Source: Neolentinus lepideus HHB14362 ss-1 | Lineage: Eukaryota; Basidiomycota; Agaricomycetes; Gloeophyllales; Gloeophyllaceae | Assembly (NCBI GenBank): GCA_001632425.1 | Contig: KV425556.1 | Coordinates: forward strand, 119,357 to 183,356 | Reading direction: 5' to 3' | DNA length: 64,000 bases | Shown here: positions 1-11,628 of the stretch, piece by piece | Position numbering within the stretch: the first letter of the stretch is position 1 | Layout: every line of letters begins with the position of its first letter | Program-made: the position numbers and the translations under genes | The notes under the pieces: model-generated | The model's database searches: none | The model's input: only the letters and a program-made list of their open reading frames with translations | Told to the model about the DNA's origin: nothing

Positions 1-662
1 TGTAATAAGTGAGCTATTAGCTCTTGAGAATGATTTGCAAATGTAAGCAAGTTTGTATCCTAGAGTCCGCTTGGGCTCATAACCTATTGAAAGGTTATAC
101 GGCTGAATATAGTCAAAGGAATTAATTAGGGTAGGCGCCCGCTACTCGGGCGCTTCTTATATACTACTCGTACATGTTATGCTAGAATGTTACAGAATAT
201 ACTATAACATTTAATATGAAATAAATTGAAATACTCGAATATTCTATAATGTCCTTTAAGCGTCTACGAGGGCGCTTGTGGCTTGTCCACGTGCATGGCC
301 GAGATGCCCGATGTCACGTGATTCGTTCCAACATAATACACTTTATTGTGTTATTCGAGGCAATACATAGGCCGTGGGTAACCAGCGCCACAGTTGCCCG
401 GTTTGGTGACCAAAAATGGGCGTCAACTAGTTGCCCAGTTGACGGTTTCGTCAACCGACGTCAACTAGTTGCGAACCGGCACAACACTGTCTTCTACAAC
501 TCCCGCTTTCCTCTCGTCTCATGTATCACACCGTCAGCCCAAATTCTCTTCGTCAGTGCTGTCCGCCGGTTATAAAAAGTGTTGTATATTATCATGATAA
601 CGTACAGTCCCTTTCTGACTGTTCAGATTTCGTCCTCGATCACGGCCACTCAAGAATCCATA
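1..662. other. intergenic region, no gene seen
   Basis: I see no conserved coding sequence. An open frame at 249-575 has no family resemblance. The only structured part is a cluster of dyads at 421-472, listed separately. Confidence 0.5.
421..472. repeat. paired palindromic repeats with a hairpin
   Basis: The 14-base unit CGTCAACTAGTTGC occurs at 421-434 and again at 459-472; its core CAACTAGTTG is itself a palindrome. Between the copies, GTTGACG (438-444) and CGTCAAC (449-455) form a seven-base inverted repeat with a four-base loop. It lies about 190 bp past the 3' end of the neighbouring oxygenase gene. Binding of a dimeric regulator is only a guess. Confidence 0.5.
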
Positions 663-2312
663 CTAGTGACCGTACGTAGCTTTCAACCTCTCTTTTACGT
701 ACTGCCCGGCCGTTATTACCTCATATTTGGGAGGTCTCTCGGCAGAAACACAACCTTCGATTGGCTTTCGCAGCCCAATCAGCGGAATTAGCTTCATTCC
801 AAGGAGATGGGAACGTACCTCCAACCGAACGTCGTAGTCGGTGCCGAAGAAAAGAGGAATCGAGTACCTCTCGATACCGGACTTGTTGGTCGCACGATGA
901 ACGTTGGACTTGAAGACATCGTCTGGCAGGACTTAGCATGGGATGAGATTCATCCAACCCACTCACTCGTCCACCTTGCGAATTGATCTCCCAGACTGTC
1001 AGTCATCATAGTCAATGTCAAATGTATAGCATTAGCAGAGTCAGTAGATGCGCACTTGACTACGAGCGTGCCAGGAATGGGAGGGGCGTCGACCCATTGA
1101 TTTGACGCGTTAAGTACTTGCAAGGCCTGTATAGGCGGGTCTGTCTGTTGGTACAGAAGCGTGAAGCACTAAAGAGTGTCCCGAGCTCCAGGTAAGTACA
1201 CCGTCAGAACGTGAGAAAACACACCTCCCAGCTAGTGGGAAATTCGTGAAACCTCGTGAAGCGCGAACAGTTTAACGAACAACGTACTCTGTGTGAGCAC
1301 CAACGCCCTGTACTCTCTCGTCCACATCGGGTGTGTGTGGAGGATAATGCATGACCCGCATAAGGGCGGCTGAGTTTCTCGTCTATACGAATTAGGGTTA
1401 GATCAGAGATTCTCTGACGGATTCGCGAAGGGGAAATGTAGTGGGGTTAGGGCTAAGGAGTACCTTATCGTCGAAGAAAGTTTCTGGCAGGTCGAGCGCT
1501 CGAGCAAAAAGAGGGAAAAGAGATTTTCCTAAATTTACGGCGGCATGGCTGTCACATGTTCAAAGCAGAGCGAACAGGCCGAGTAAGTTATCCCTCTATC
1601 ATAAAGTTGGGAAAAGGAAAGTCGACTTACTAATACGATAAAACCGCTTCTCTGAAGTGAGGCGCATCTTGCTTGCGAGGCCAAACATTGCTACCAGCCA
1701 TGACACCGTCGTTCGCCCGTTTCTCATCGTTATCCTTGGGAATAATCTCTTCCCATCCAAACTCAAAGCCTTCATGCAAATCCTTCAAGCCAGTACTGAG
1801 ATCGTTGGTGCCAGAGAACAGTGGATTGTATCCTTTGAAGTTGGGCGTTTTGCGCATATCTATCTGCCGAGGATAATTAGACTCCCGCTGAAGGTCATAT
1901 ATGGCTGGAAGTCTAACCTCCATCTTAGTCTCGAGTGGCAAAGAGAAGAATTGCTTTGTCTCTGATAGCGCTGCTTCAAGGGTTGCCTCTGGTATCCCAT
2001 GGTTCTTCACTTTGTATATGTTCATTGATGACGTATATAAGTATCTGATTGCGAACCTCGGGGGATGCCCTACCATAGAAAAACCCCACGTTCATGCACG
2101 CATCTCGTATTTCCTCCGCCAGTGCTTGCCTCACACTTGGATCGCTGTTCGATATATTCTTCAGGTCGCTGCAAGTGTGTGGAATAGAAGTTTCACATGT
2201 GAGATACTGGCAAGTGATAAGAATATTAGTACTAAATGCTCGCAAATACCAACATTATGGGTATCTTGGAGAAAGAGACATCCGCTTTCTCTGCTGCATC
2301 TGCCAATGACAT
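663..2312 (-). CDS. 2-oxoglutarate/Fe(II)-dependent dioxygenase, isopenicillin N synthase-like
   Basis: The family oxidises small molecules using Fe(II), 2-oxoglutarate and O2. Hand-splicing gives about nine exons. The ATG at 2312 opens MSLADAAEK; next comes the DIOX_N domain (RDACMNVGFFY, then VKNHGIPEATLEAAL) to about 1625. The C-terminal double-stranded beta-helix follows: YHAAVNLGKSLFPLFARALD at about 1460-1555, then MRVMHYPPHTPDVDERVQGV, then LQVLNASNQWVDAPPIPGTL, then VVNLGDQFARWTND. The last blocks hold the distal ligand His (SNVHRATNKSG) and the 2OG-binding Arg-x-Ser (RYSIPLFFG). The reading ends at KATYGH-stop (663-665). The proximal iron motif reads His-Thr-Glu rather than His-x-Asp, and the exon junction after it is non-canonical. 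Substrate unknown. The family is secure; the junction near 1283 and the first intron are not. Confidence 0.85.
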
Positions 2313-2807
2313 GATGGCGGCTTCTGAGTACAAGGAAGAGAATTGCTATACAGCACTAGCACAATGCAGACTCGACATTTCGGGTCGTGAGAATTGGGCT
2401 TCCTGTTTTGATCAATTCTCGTAATGCGACCGTCAGCTCATTTTTCATTCATTTTTCTCATCAATACTGCGAAATTATGAGGGGGTTGTATACTACAAAA
2501 CCCCAGATATCTACGCTGATGTACTGTAGCATGAGTGAGCCATAAACCTTGCCAAGTGAATGCCGAGTGAATTTATTGCGGGATTTGTAATGCAGCCCCT
2601 TCGGGTCGTACGCCTAAATTTATAGTAATTTTGTATTATCGCGTTATCCGACGGTGAACTTCGGGGCTGTTTGGAAGATTCATCCATAGCGTAATCACGT
2701 TCTATTGGCCCGCCCCTCCATCTCGCGGCTCCGAACTCGAAAGGGAGCACGTGATTGGCCAGTGGCCACCGTGGTGTCCACAAGTAGTACCGCTACTAGC
2801 ATACTAT
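2313..2807. other. intergenic region
   Basis: Divergent promoter space between the oxygenase (minus) and the transcription factor (plus). I see no gene. It ends where the MITE-like element begins. Confidence 0.5.
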
Positions 2808-3161
2808 TAGTGCTCCCGCAGAGCCAGAGTCAGAGTGCCTCAGTGCGACTTTCCACCCGGCGGGTCATTGTAGCGTGACACTGCAGTACGCTGCAGTCGC
2901 ACTGGTTGGGGAGCTGCCATGCAGAAGCCACGTGGACGGGGCTCACGCCACCGTTGCCACCTTTGCTGACGTGGCGGTCATTACGAAGCGGTGCGTGAGA
3001 ATATATTAAAGTCCAGCCAATGAGATGCTCTCCCGCATCGCGGAAGGCAGCTCAAGCCACTGCAGAGTACCGCAGCGTGGCGCTGCAGTTGGGTAGCGTG
3101 ACACTCTGGATACCCAGAGCCAGCGGCGCTGCAGAGTTACCCTGGCTCTGCGGCAACACTG
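2808..3161. mobile_element. degenerate hAT-like MITE with inverted termini
   Basis: A roughly 354 bp non-coding element. The left end begins TAGTGCTCCCGCAGAGCCAG, and the reverse complement of the right end begins CAGTGTTGCCGCAGAGCCAG, so about 17 of 20 bases agree. The flanks CATACTAT and TATACTAC share a six-base core (ATACTA), which fits a worn 8 bp target duplication. The interior is rich in repeated CTGCAG and GCAGAGCCAG motifs in both orientations. A CAGTG-type terminus and an 8 bp target duplication are hAT features. It has no transposase. It lies 217 bp upstream of the transcription factor start. Confidence 0.55.
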
Positions 3162-3377
3162 TATACTACTATAAGCATGTAGCAATATAATGATGTAACT
3201 TTTTTAGAGTTAAGCAGTTGATGCAGAGCTGGCCGCGTCATTTGACGGCACGACTCTGTAATCGGCTCGGACAGCCTCGGACGCGTTGCTTCGGGAATCT
3301 GCGTGCCCTCGTGTCTCCGACTAGATAATATTCAGCGCGTCAGCTGCGGAAGCAATCGTTGAACGCTGACCTTCAAC

Positions 3378-6300
3378 ATGCTCAGCGCAGAAGATGAAGT
3401 CCAGGACGGTCCACACCAATCAAAGAAACGAAGGATGCAGCGAGCATGCGATATCTGTAGGCGGAAGAAAAGTGAGAGACCTGTCATTTGTCCTTTCTTT
3501 GTGCTAATGTACGGTGGCAGTTCGTTGTAAGTCTCCAAATGCATCGCTCTCGCATGCAGAGAGATGAAGTATCGCAGGCAATGGCACAGAACAGCCAGAC
3601 AATCAGTGTTCCAATTGTATCGCATCCGGGATTGAATGTACCTATATGGAATCCCAGAAGGTAATTTCGCCGCCTTCTCGCCGTGGCCTTTCACTGACTC
3701 AGATATATATCCCAGAGAAAGGAGTCGTCGAAAAAGTGCGGATATGTTCCACAACCGACCGACCTGATGTGAACTGAATTAATGGGTTGAGGGTCTCTAG
3801 AACTGCAGCAAGCCTGGACAACCGTCTAAACCGAATGGAGTGGTTATTGGACAAGGTTCGTCCTATGGTTTCATAAATTCACTCATACGGACCAAACCAT
3901 TAGGTCTCCCCTGGTCGGCGTAACGGTCAAAGCTCTGGGACACCCCTAGTAGAGCCCGCAACACCGCGCGGAGGGCCCTCCGGGACATCCTCGTCAACTG
4001 CATCCACATCAGGAACTGTACCGAGTACTCCCGAATTAGCCCCGTGGGACCTCTCGGTTGACCCATCGTGCTTGGTGGATCCGGATGACTTGAGCGACGA
4101 GGAATATGTTATTAGTGGACTCACCAACCATTTCGCAAGTATGAACATACGCCCTGTTCCACCTCGCTATATTGGGAAGTCGAGCGGATTCCGACTTCTT
4201 CAAGACGCCCTGACTCTCAAGCATGGGTATACCAAGGATTCGGCATCGACTCCAAAGCCCTACAGTCGTATACGCCCGGAATTCTGGTCGAGAAGCCCTG
4301 TTCGTGGTTGTCTTTATCGTAGCATGTAGACTGACTGATACTGATATTGTAATAGTGGGAAGATCAAGTGGCAACCGAGGCTAACCTTGTCTTCCATCTC
4401 CCACCTGACGACCTCAGGGATTCGTTGATAAACAACTATTTCTTCCACATCAACAACTTTTATCCGCTGATCCATGAGCCAACTTTCAGACGAGATGTAT
4501 CAGACGGCCTTCACAACCACGATCATGCATTTGCCAACTTGCTACTCCTTGTTTGTGCTTGCGGCTCTCGCTACTCAGACGATCCTCGAGTCTTGCTTGA
4601 TGGCTACGATTCTTGGCATTCCGCTGGGTGGAGATACGTGAACCAGGTACAGGCGCGGTTAGCTACCAAGTCATTAGTAGCGCCGCATTCCTTGTACGAC
4701 TTACAGTCACATGCGGTAAGCCTTGTCTGTGATGTCCGCGGAAGACCGATAAATGACCTCTGGTTATAGGTGGCGACCATATTTTATTCCGGGTCATCTG
4801 CCCCGGAGACGGGCTGGATGGTCGCAGGGATAGGCATTCGTGCCGCACAGGATCTTGGCATCCATCGGCGACAGGCGGCTAGACCTGTTGATCTCACACC
4901 AAACACAGAGCAGTGGAAGCGGGCGTTTTGGTCGGTCATACCTCGTAGGTTCCCAGATCGTCTTTAACACCTCATCCTCAGGGTCCTCGTCGCACTGGAC
5001 CGTGACTTCAGTTCGATATTAGGCCGATCTTGTGCCGTCCACGATGATGAGTGAGTCGTGTACAGTGTAACCGATGACACGTCTTTGCATCTGAGATTTT
5101 TTTGTCTTACAGTTTCGACCTTGACATGCCAGTCGAATGCGACGACGAGTACTGGATAACCCCAGATCCCGACAAGGCGTTCAAACAACCTGCAAATCAG
5201 CCGTCCAAGATGGCATACTTCATCTGGACAACAAAGTTAGACCAGATCCTTGCATTCACCCATCGGACCATCGTAAGTCTTATCAGACCTCATGGTTGCT
5301 ACTCTAACATCCCGTCAGTACTCTATAAACAAGTCCAAGTTGCTGATGGGGTTTGTGGGAAAAGAGTGGGAACAGCGAATTGTCGCACAGCTGGACTCTG
5401 CTCTGAATGAATGGATCGATTCCGTACCCGATCATCGTAAGTACTAATGGTGCTAGCAGAGGATAACCCTTACGACTGTTACACCAGTCCGCTGGGATCC
5501 ACATCGTGAAAACGAAGTGTTCTTCCTGCAATCGGCGTATTTATATTGCAGTTACTATCGCCTCCAGATCCTGGTGCACAGGCCGTTCATACCGAAACCT
5601 GGCAAACCGTCTCTCCTTCCCTCACTTGCGATATGTACCAATGCTGCTCGTTCTTACATTCACGTGGTTGATGTGCTGCGCAAGCGGTACAAAGTCTTGC
5701 TCCCGCATACCATTTATGTGAGTGCATCTATGACCTCTCGTGGCCATGCTCATTAGTATCTCAGGCAGGACTATTCGGCTCTTGCATAGTCATCTTATTC
5801 AATATTTGGGCGGGAAAACGCTCGGGATTGTCATTGGACGCCTCCAAGGAAATGCAAGAGGTCTGCAAAGGCATGATGGCAATGAAACAGGGTGAAACGC
5901 GGTAGGTGTCGATTTTCATATTTTCATGCTCCGCTGAGCCACCATTATAAAAAGGTGGCATGTTGCCGGCCGATTGTTGTGAGTCTATTTTATTTCAAGG
6001 AAGCCTTCCCTCACAGCTTCGGACATTATCAGCGATGTTCTTTGTCAATTAGCGGACGCTGGCGACGTCCCTCTTCCGGAATCTAGTCCACCTCCTCAAA
6101 AGAAACGATTGAACGATCGTATTGAGGCTGATGACAAAAGACCTTCTAATCCAATTCCTCTCACTCCGGAGCATCAAGCTGGAAGTCCCTCTCATATGTC
6201 CTCTCCATCGACGGCATCTGCTCACTCTCTACAAGCTGAATACGACTCGTATCTCGAGAGCGTGGCTTCGCTGATGCGGACGTCAGATCTACCCATCCAT

Positions 6301-6773
6301 AGCGATGAACTAGCACGCCTACCTTTGCATGTTAATTTCGATTTGCTCCACTATAACGTTCAGCCTATCGCAGCGTCCAATGACCTCTCGAGTCTTGCTT
6401 TCGCGGGCGACGCGGGGCCTAGCTTCAGTGAATCGACCACCGATGTATCATACTCTCCTCACCTCCCCAACACGATACATCCTGCCTACCATGGGCCGTC
6501 GCCACCGGACAATGTTTCATTCAATCCTGCTTCCCCGTTTCCCACATCGGATCTGCAGTCCTTCGGTCCTGCCGTTGATATGACAGGGCAAAATCCCAAT
6601 ACACTAGCCCATGATGATTTATTCAACTTATGGTCTAATGCGCCGCCTGGGTTCGGGTCAGTTCTCTAGAATCATGATTAGTTCCACCGCTGACTTGATA
6701 TCCGCGCTGCAGGTTTGACGAATGGGGGAATTATGTCACGAATGTTGGCGGACATTTCACGAATTCGGGATAG
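3378..6773 (+). CDS. Zn2Cys6 fungal-specific transcription factor
   Basis: Nuclear regulator of the Gal4 class. The ATG at 3378 opens MLSAEDEVQD, followed by a basic stretch and the zinc cluster. Its six cysteines are split over exons: CDIC then KKIRC (3451-3530), and CSNCIASGIEC (about 3610-3645). A dimerisation-like helix follows (LDNRLNRMEWLLDK, about 3800-3855). The middle homology region (fungal_trans) starts near 4360 (VFHLPPDDLRDSLINNYFFH), with the hallmark FYPLIHEPTF at 4465-4495 and GWMVAGIGIRAAQDLGIH at about 4810-4863. It continues through many short exons to about 6050. The Ser/Pro-rich tail is probably an activation domain. A last exon after a GTCAGT donor near 6657 encodes FDEWGNYVTNVGGHF and a stop at 6773. 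At least twelve introns. Target genes unknown; the divergent oxygenase is a candidate by position only. Confidence 0.88.
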
Positions 6774-8083
6774 ATGTACGTGTACCTTATAGATGAGAGC
6801 GTAAGGCGTCGGGTGTAGAGACTCACCTATCGAGCTATATAACGAAATCGCTTGTACTAGACCGACTAGACCTTCACGCGACAATAATTATGACAGGCGT
6901 AAATGACTTCTATCCCAGCTGATCTGCACGTACACGTAAAATTTGGGTAGGTTCGTCAGGGCAGTACTCAAGGCTTTGACGCATCTCCTGTCAAGGAAAC
7001 GCTGAACAAAGTTAGGGATGTCAGTTAGATATGTCCTTGCATGTCACTGGGGCCTATAGACACTTAAATTTAGGCGATACTGAAATGTTGCAAGCGCAAG
7101 AGAAATGCAATTAGATGCGAAACAGACAAGCCTCTATATACCGTGTAGGTTAGTAACTCTCACCTTTAGCAGGAGATGGTCAAATCAAGTATTAAAGAAG
7201 GGAAGAGAAGATGCATTTTCTGCTATTTCTACGTGCCTGCATGAAGCTAGGTGCCTGGCCCCATCCTAGCGGATTGAAAGGTTAAACTAGCGCTGCATCC
7301 TGAACCTGTATGATCAGATTTTGTGTTTCCCGCACCGCCGGCAAACCTCTCAATCTTGCGCTGTTCCTGACGAAATCTTGGAAGGATCTGATTGCCACCA
7401 GCTTCTGATCTGCTCGATGACGGGATGCAGTTAATGCATCCATCTATATAGAAGCTTTATTCCCCCTTAGCCGAATGGCATCTGTCGATCAACGCATCTT
7501 ATCACGACCACACGTGAAGGCCCCAGGAAACCTCAAGTTCGACCAATCGTTAGCAGACAGAACGGAAAGGAAGGAAGCGGAAAATGCACGGAATACACGA
7601 ATATTCAGTACACAAGCTCAACCGCAAGAAGCTTCAAACCCCGTCGTTGCTGCGTACAAGACTAAGAGGAACCTCGTAATGATGACGACCATTGCTGTGG
7701 CTCTATGAAAGTCCTTTGACTGCAAGCTCGCAATCCAAGATGTGCATCGGATCCAATTGATGGTATAGATGCGTACCAGTGCCGCACCTCCTCATTCTGT
7801 ACGGCATCTTATCGACATACACGCGAGGAGACTGCAAGAAGCTAGAGCGTTCGTTCCTTATACTTCCTTTGATCGTACGTCACACCCTAGTGAGAATCAC
7901 GATAAGCCTCCAAGTTGTGCAAATGGAGTGCACCTAAGTAATCTTGTTCCTCCGAAGATAGACCTCGCACGCATTTAACTGACGCTCCTAATATAAGGTG
8001 TAGCTTATCTGCACGAACTGCAGCGGGTCTCATTCGTCTGTCCCTGTTTGTCTGCCTTGTTGCTGGGCTTCAGAACAATTGTC
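6774..8083. other. intergenic region with doubtful small ORFs
   Basis: Contains the promoter of the OPT transporter. Two ATG-started frames (7475-7708 and 7769-7978) have no recognisable family. Nothing else is structured enough to name. Confidence 0.4.
7475..7708 (+). CDS. hypothetical small protein (doubtful)
   Basis: An uninterrupted 77-codon frame with a true ATG and a TATATA motif about 30 bases upstream (7443-7450). The protein is basic, with no signal peptide, cysteine pattern or known motif. Nearly all real genes here are intron-split, so a lone short frame could be chance. I do not recognise it. Confidence 0.2.
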   Translation: MASVDQRILSRPHVKAPGNLKFDQSLADRTERKEAENARNTRIFSTQAQPQEASNPVVAAYKTKRNLVMMTTIAVAL

Positions 8084-10935
8084 ATGGCCAACACAGCGGT
8101 GTTCTACGGTAGCCACATCAATGTGTCCAGTCCTCAGATAGTTGACACTCAAGTTGGCACGCGCGAAGATTATATCGACGAGAAAGAGCAAGTGTACGGC
8201 AGCGCGGAGAAAGGCGAGCATATCGGTGTTGACCCTGTCGACTCTATCGACGTCAAGTCTGCGTACGGAGACAGCAGCGAGGACGATGAATATGGCATGA
8301 CCTTCGGTGTCGAAGATCCCTTTCCAGAAGACCCGAATGCTTTGCCGGAGCCACAGCAATTCACATTCAGGGCTATTATCGTCGGTTCCATCCTAGGGGG
8401 TGTTATCGCCGCCTCGAACGTCTACCTTGGACTAAAAACAGGGTGGACATTCGGCGCGGGGCTGTTCGGGTCGATTTTCGGGTTCGCCATCCTCAAACCT
8501 CTTTCAAAGATCTTGCCAGAGAAGTTCGGAGGAGGTTACTTTGGGCCTAAGGAGAACGTCTGCGTGATGTCGACGGCCACAGCAGCTGGATCACTCGGCC
8601 TGCTCTTCGCCTCAGGTTTTCCGGCTATGTACCAATTAGGTCTCATGGGCCCAAGTCCACAGGCCGACATAGGACGTCTTTTCACCTTCACAATTGCTTG
8701 CGCGTATTTCGGCCTCTTCTTCACTATACCACTCAGGAAGTTCTACATCCTGAAGCTCAAGCTGGTCTTCCCCAGCTCAGTGGCGGCGGTATGATTTGCC
8801 ACCACTCCTTGATTATGATGGCACTGAACAACACTGATAGGCGTATACTATTCGGTCACTTCACATTGGAAAGAACGCTGAAGCCAATGCTCGGAAAAAG
8901 ACGATGGGCCTCATTATCGCATTCTGTTTTGCGATAATCTGGAGAGTAACATCCGAGTACGCAGTATGTTTCTGGGCTACACGCTCGCCTGTCCGCTTTC
9001 TGATTTCTGCGTTTCGCAGCCGGGCATCATGTGGGACTGGCATTGGGTACGCATCCCTTCGTCGTAATAATAGCGGTGTTCTGATCGCACCCTTTATAGG
9101 CCTACTGGTTTTACAGAGCTGGGTGGAAGTGGATTATCCGCGCCGAGAACTTTTACTGGGTCATTGAGTGAGATGGTTCAGCTCAGGGCACCATCTGTCC
9201 ACTAAATTGACGATATGAACAGATGGACCCCCGCATTCATCGGCTGCGGTTTGCTCGTCGGCTTGAACTCTGCCACATCCTTCCTTGGCGGCAGTGTGCT
9301 TGCTTGGGCTATCATCGCCCCAGTTCTGGTCAGTACCGGCAAGGCGATTGGAACCACGATCAGCCCAAAGTATCCTGGTTATATCAACATGATGGGCATG
9401 ACCCTGAACGACCCCGTCCACGCACCCTCCCCAAGATACTGGTTGATTTGGCCTGGAACCTTGATGCGTACGTGGAAACGCGGCTCTCATGCGAGCGCCT
9501 CTGACGATTATCCTTAACCAGTCCTGTGCGCGTCTTTCGCTGAGGTATTCTGCAATTTCCGGAGTATCATCACGGCTGTCAAGCACATGATGATCCCAGT
9601 CATCGCAAAACTGAGAAAGACGGATGTGAAGGTTGCAGAGGAGTACCTCATCCACGACCCTGCTCCACCTCACGAGCAAGTACCCGTTTGGCTCTGGACT
9701 ATGGGCATCGTCCTCAGTACCATTGTGTCCATGGTCGTGATGGCAGTCCAATTTGGTCAGAACGCGGGTGTGACCCTCCTTGCAATCATCTTCGCCTTTC
9801 TGTTCTCTTTGATAGGCGCCGAGTGCTGTGGACGCGTGTCTGTCATCCCGGTCACCAGTATCGGCAACGCATCACAGCTCGTCTTCGGAGGGGTCTCCAA
9901 AGGCAGGACAAAAACCGTCCAACAGAATCAGAAAAGCAACTCCTTGTCTGGAATGCTGGCCTTGGCTGCATCCGAACAGTGTGCTGACATGCTGGGTACG
10001 CAGCCTCAACTCCTTATTCATGCAGTGACTGACCATTCGAACTCCACGCGTCCGGTAGGCGATCTGAAGACCACCCACTTGCTAGGTGCTTCTCCTCGCG
10101 TTCAGCTATATGCGCAATGTGTGGGCGCACTCGTGTCCATCTTCATGAGCGCTGGGATGTTCGTCCTCTTCGCGACAGGTAGGCGTAATATTTCGAGCAG
10201 TCACCGCGACTCATATGACTGATGATGTGATAGCATATCCTTGTATCATTGACTTGGAGGCGTCGGCGACCTGCTCGTTCCCTGCACCAGATGTTGCATC
10301 CTGGAGGGCAGTAGCCGTCGCAGTCTCCTCTCCTACCCTGCCTATTCCTCCTTCCAGCGGTTACACTGCCCTCGTGAGTTCACGCTGGCCTCATTCCATG
10401 ACACTTAAGGTCATGCGATGGTATAGGGTTTAGGAACTGCCGCTGTCCTGACAACCATCATTAAGTACCGCTGGGTCCCTCCTGAGAAACACCATTGGTA
10501 TGTGAATTCGTTGAACTCTGTCGAAATCGCTGAGTACTGCCTCTGATTGCTTCGTAGGGTTCCCAACTTCAACGCTATGGGTATTGCCTTCATATTGAAT
10601 TCATGCACATACCCGATCGCCATGTTCATGGGTGCCGTCATCGCCACTGTGTGGAAGAAGACGCACGGTGCCAGTCATGCGATGGTAGGAATTCGAGAGT
10701 TGTGGCATTTTCTACGGCGTCCTGACGTTCATACTACGTTAGTACTTGTTCCCTTTGGCTGCAGGTTTTGTGGCCGGAGAAGGTCTCGGTGGAATAGTGA
10801 ACGCAGTCCTTCAGATTGCTGGCGTTTCTGGTAGTGTGTATGGCACCGCAGTCGGATGCCCTAGTGAGTCCAAGTCCACCATCCTTTCTTGCCGGTGCTG
10901 ATGACGGTTCAACAGTGGGAGTGTACTGCGGCTGA
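8084..10935 (+). CDS. OPT-family oligopeptide transporter (fungal YSL-like clade)
   Basis: Proton-coupled importer of small peptides or metal-chelate-like substrates at the plasma membrane or an internal membrane. The acidic cytosolic N-terminus (about 85 residues) is followed by the first membrane block with SNVYLGLKTGWTFGAGLFGS, then GPKENVCVMSTATAAGSLG, and AYFGLFFTIPLRKFYILKLK near 8700-8760. Later exons carry PGIMWDWHW-like and ENFYWVIEWTPAFIGCGLL sequence (about 9000-9250), GAECCGRVSVIPVTSIGNAS (about 9820-9880), VPNFNAMGIAFILNSCTYPI (about 10560-10620), and GFVAGEGLGGIVNAVLQIAG near 10765. The last exon, after an intron at 10862-10915, reads GVYCG-stop. The first genuine ATG is at 8084 (MANTAVFYG). 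It looks complete; substrate undetermined. Confidence 0.85.
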
Positions 10936-11628
10936 ATGTATCAACACCCATAGGATGATTACGTTTCCCCTGTAGGAATACGAGGTTGACAATGTATTAT
11001 GATGAGTTGTAACGATGTGCTGTAGCATAGCCACGAGTAGCTCAGAGCCTCAAGAGGCCATCGCCAGGCTAATGACGATGATGATTAGTGCCCAGGATGG
11101 AAGCATCGTGACGTACAGTGATAGACATTTAGACGCCCTAAGAGACAGCTACGGCGCTCGTTCGCTTCAGTAAGCAGAGCAGCTACTCTAGTATGCCAAA
11201 GGAGCGAGGGCCGCGCGCAGCCGTTATGGACGATTCACTCACCCCTACACTCTGATGACATCGATTCTTGCTGGAGTGGCATGAAGCCTGGACCCATTCA
11301 ATTGTTGGCTTTTAAGGCAGCGAGGTGATCAATATACTTGTAAGTCATCAATAAAAGTTAGAAAACTCAGCGGCAACCATAACCTCGTCTTTCAAAGCCT
11401 TGCACAGTCTCCAAACGTTATTCATACATACGAGATGGAAAGCAATACCATTACATTCTGCCGTATGATCAAAAGGCAAACTCACTACAGAGTCCCACGA
11501 GACCCATCGCCGCCGCTTGACATACCAAGACTTCTCCGCACTTGGTCCAAATACTAAGACGGTCATAGCGTAATCTCCTATACTTCTGCCATATAACGCA
11601 CCTGCCCCATCAAGTGTACCAGGAATCA
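10936..11628. other. convergent intergenic region
   Basis: Lies between the 3' ends of the OPT transporter and RBM25. A minus-strand frame at 11348-11629 begins immediately after the RBM25 stop and is most simply its 3' UTR. Confidence 0.5.

Noticed and set aside
249..575. 108-codon plus-strand frame with a real ATG
   Set aside because: No motif or family resemblance, and it runs across the palindromic repeats at 421-472; no splice structure like the real genes here.
1657..2424. Several overlapping plus-strand frames
   Set aside because: Antisense shadows of the 2OG oxygenase, whose exons on the minus strand carry clear conserved motifs.
9161..9751. Long 196-codon minus-strand frame
   Set aside because: Antisense to conserved OPT transporter exons; His/Asp-rich composition is a mirror of the sense codons.
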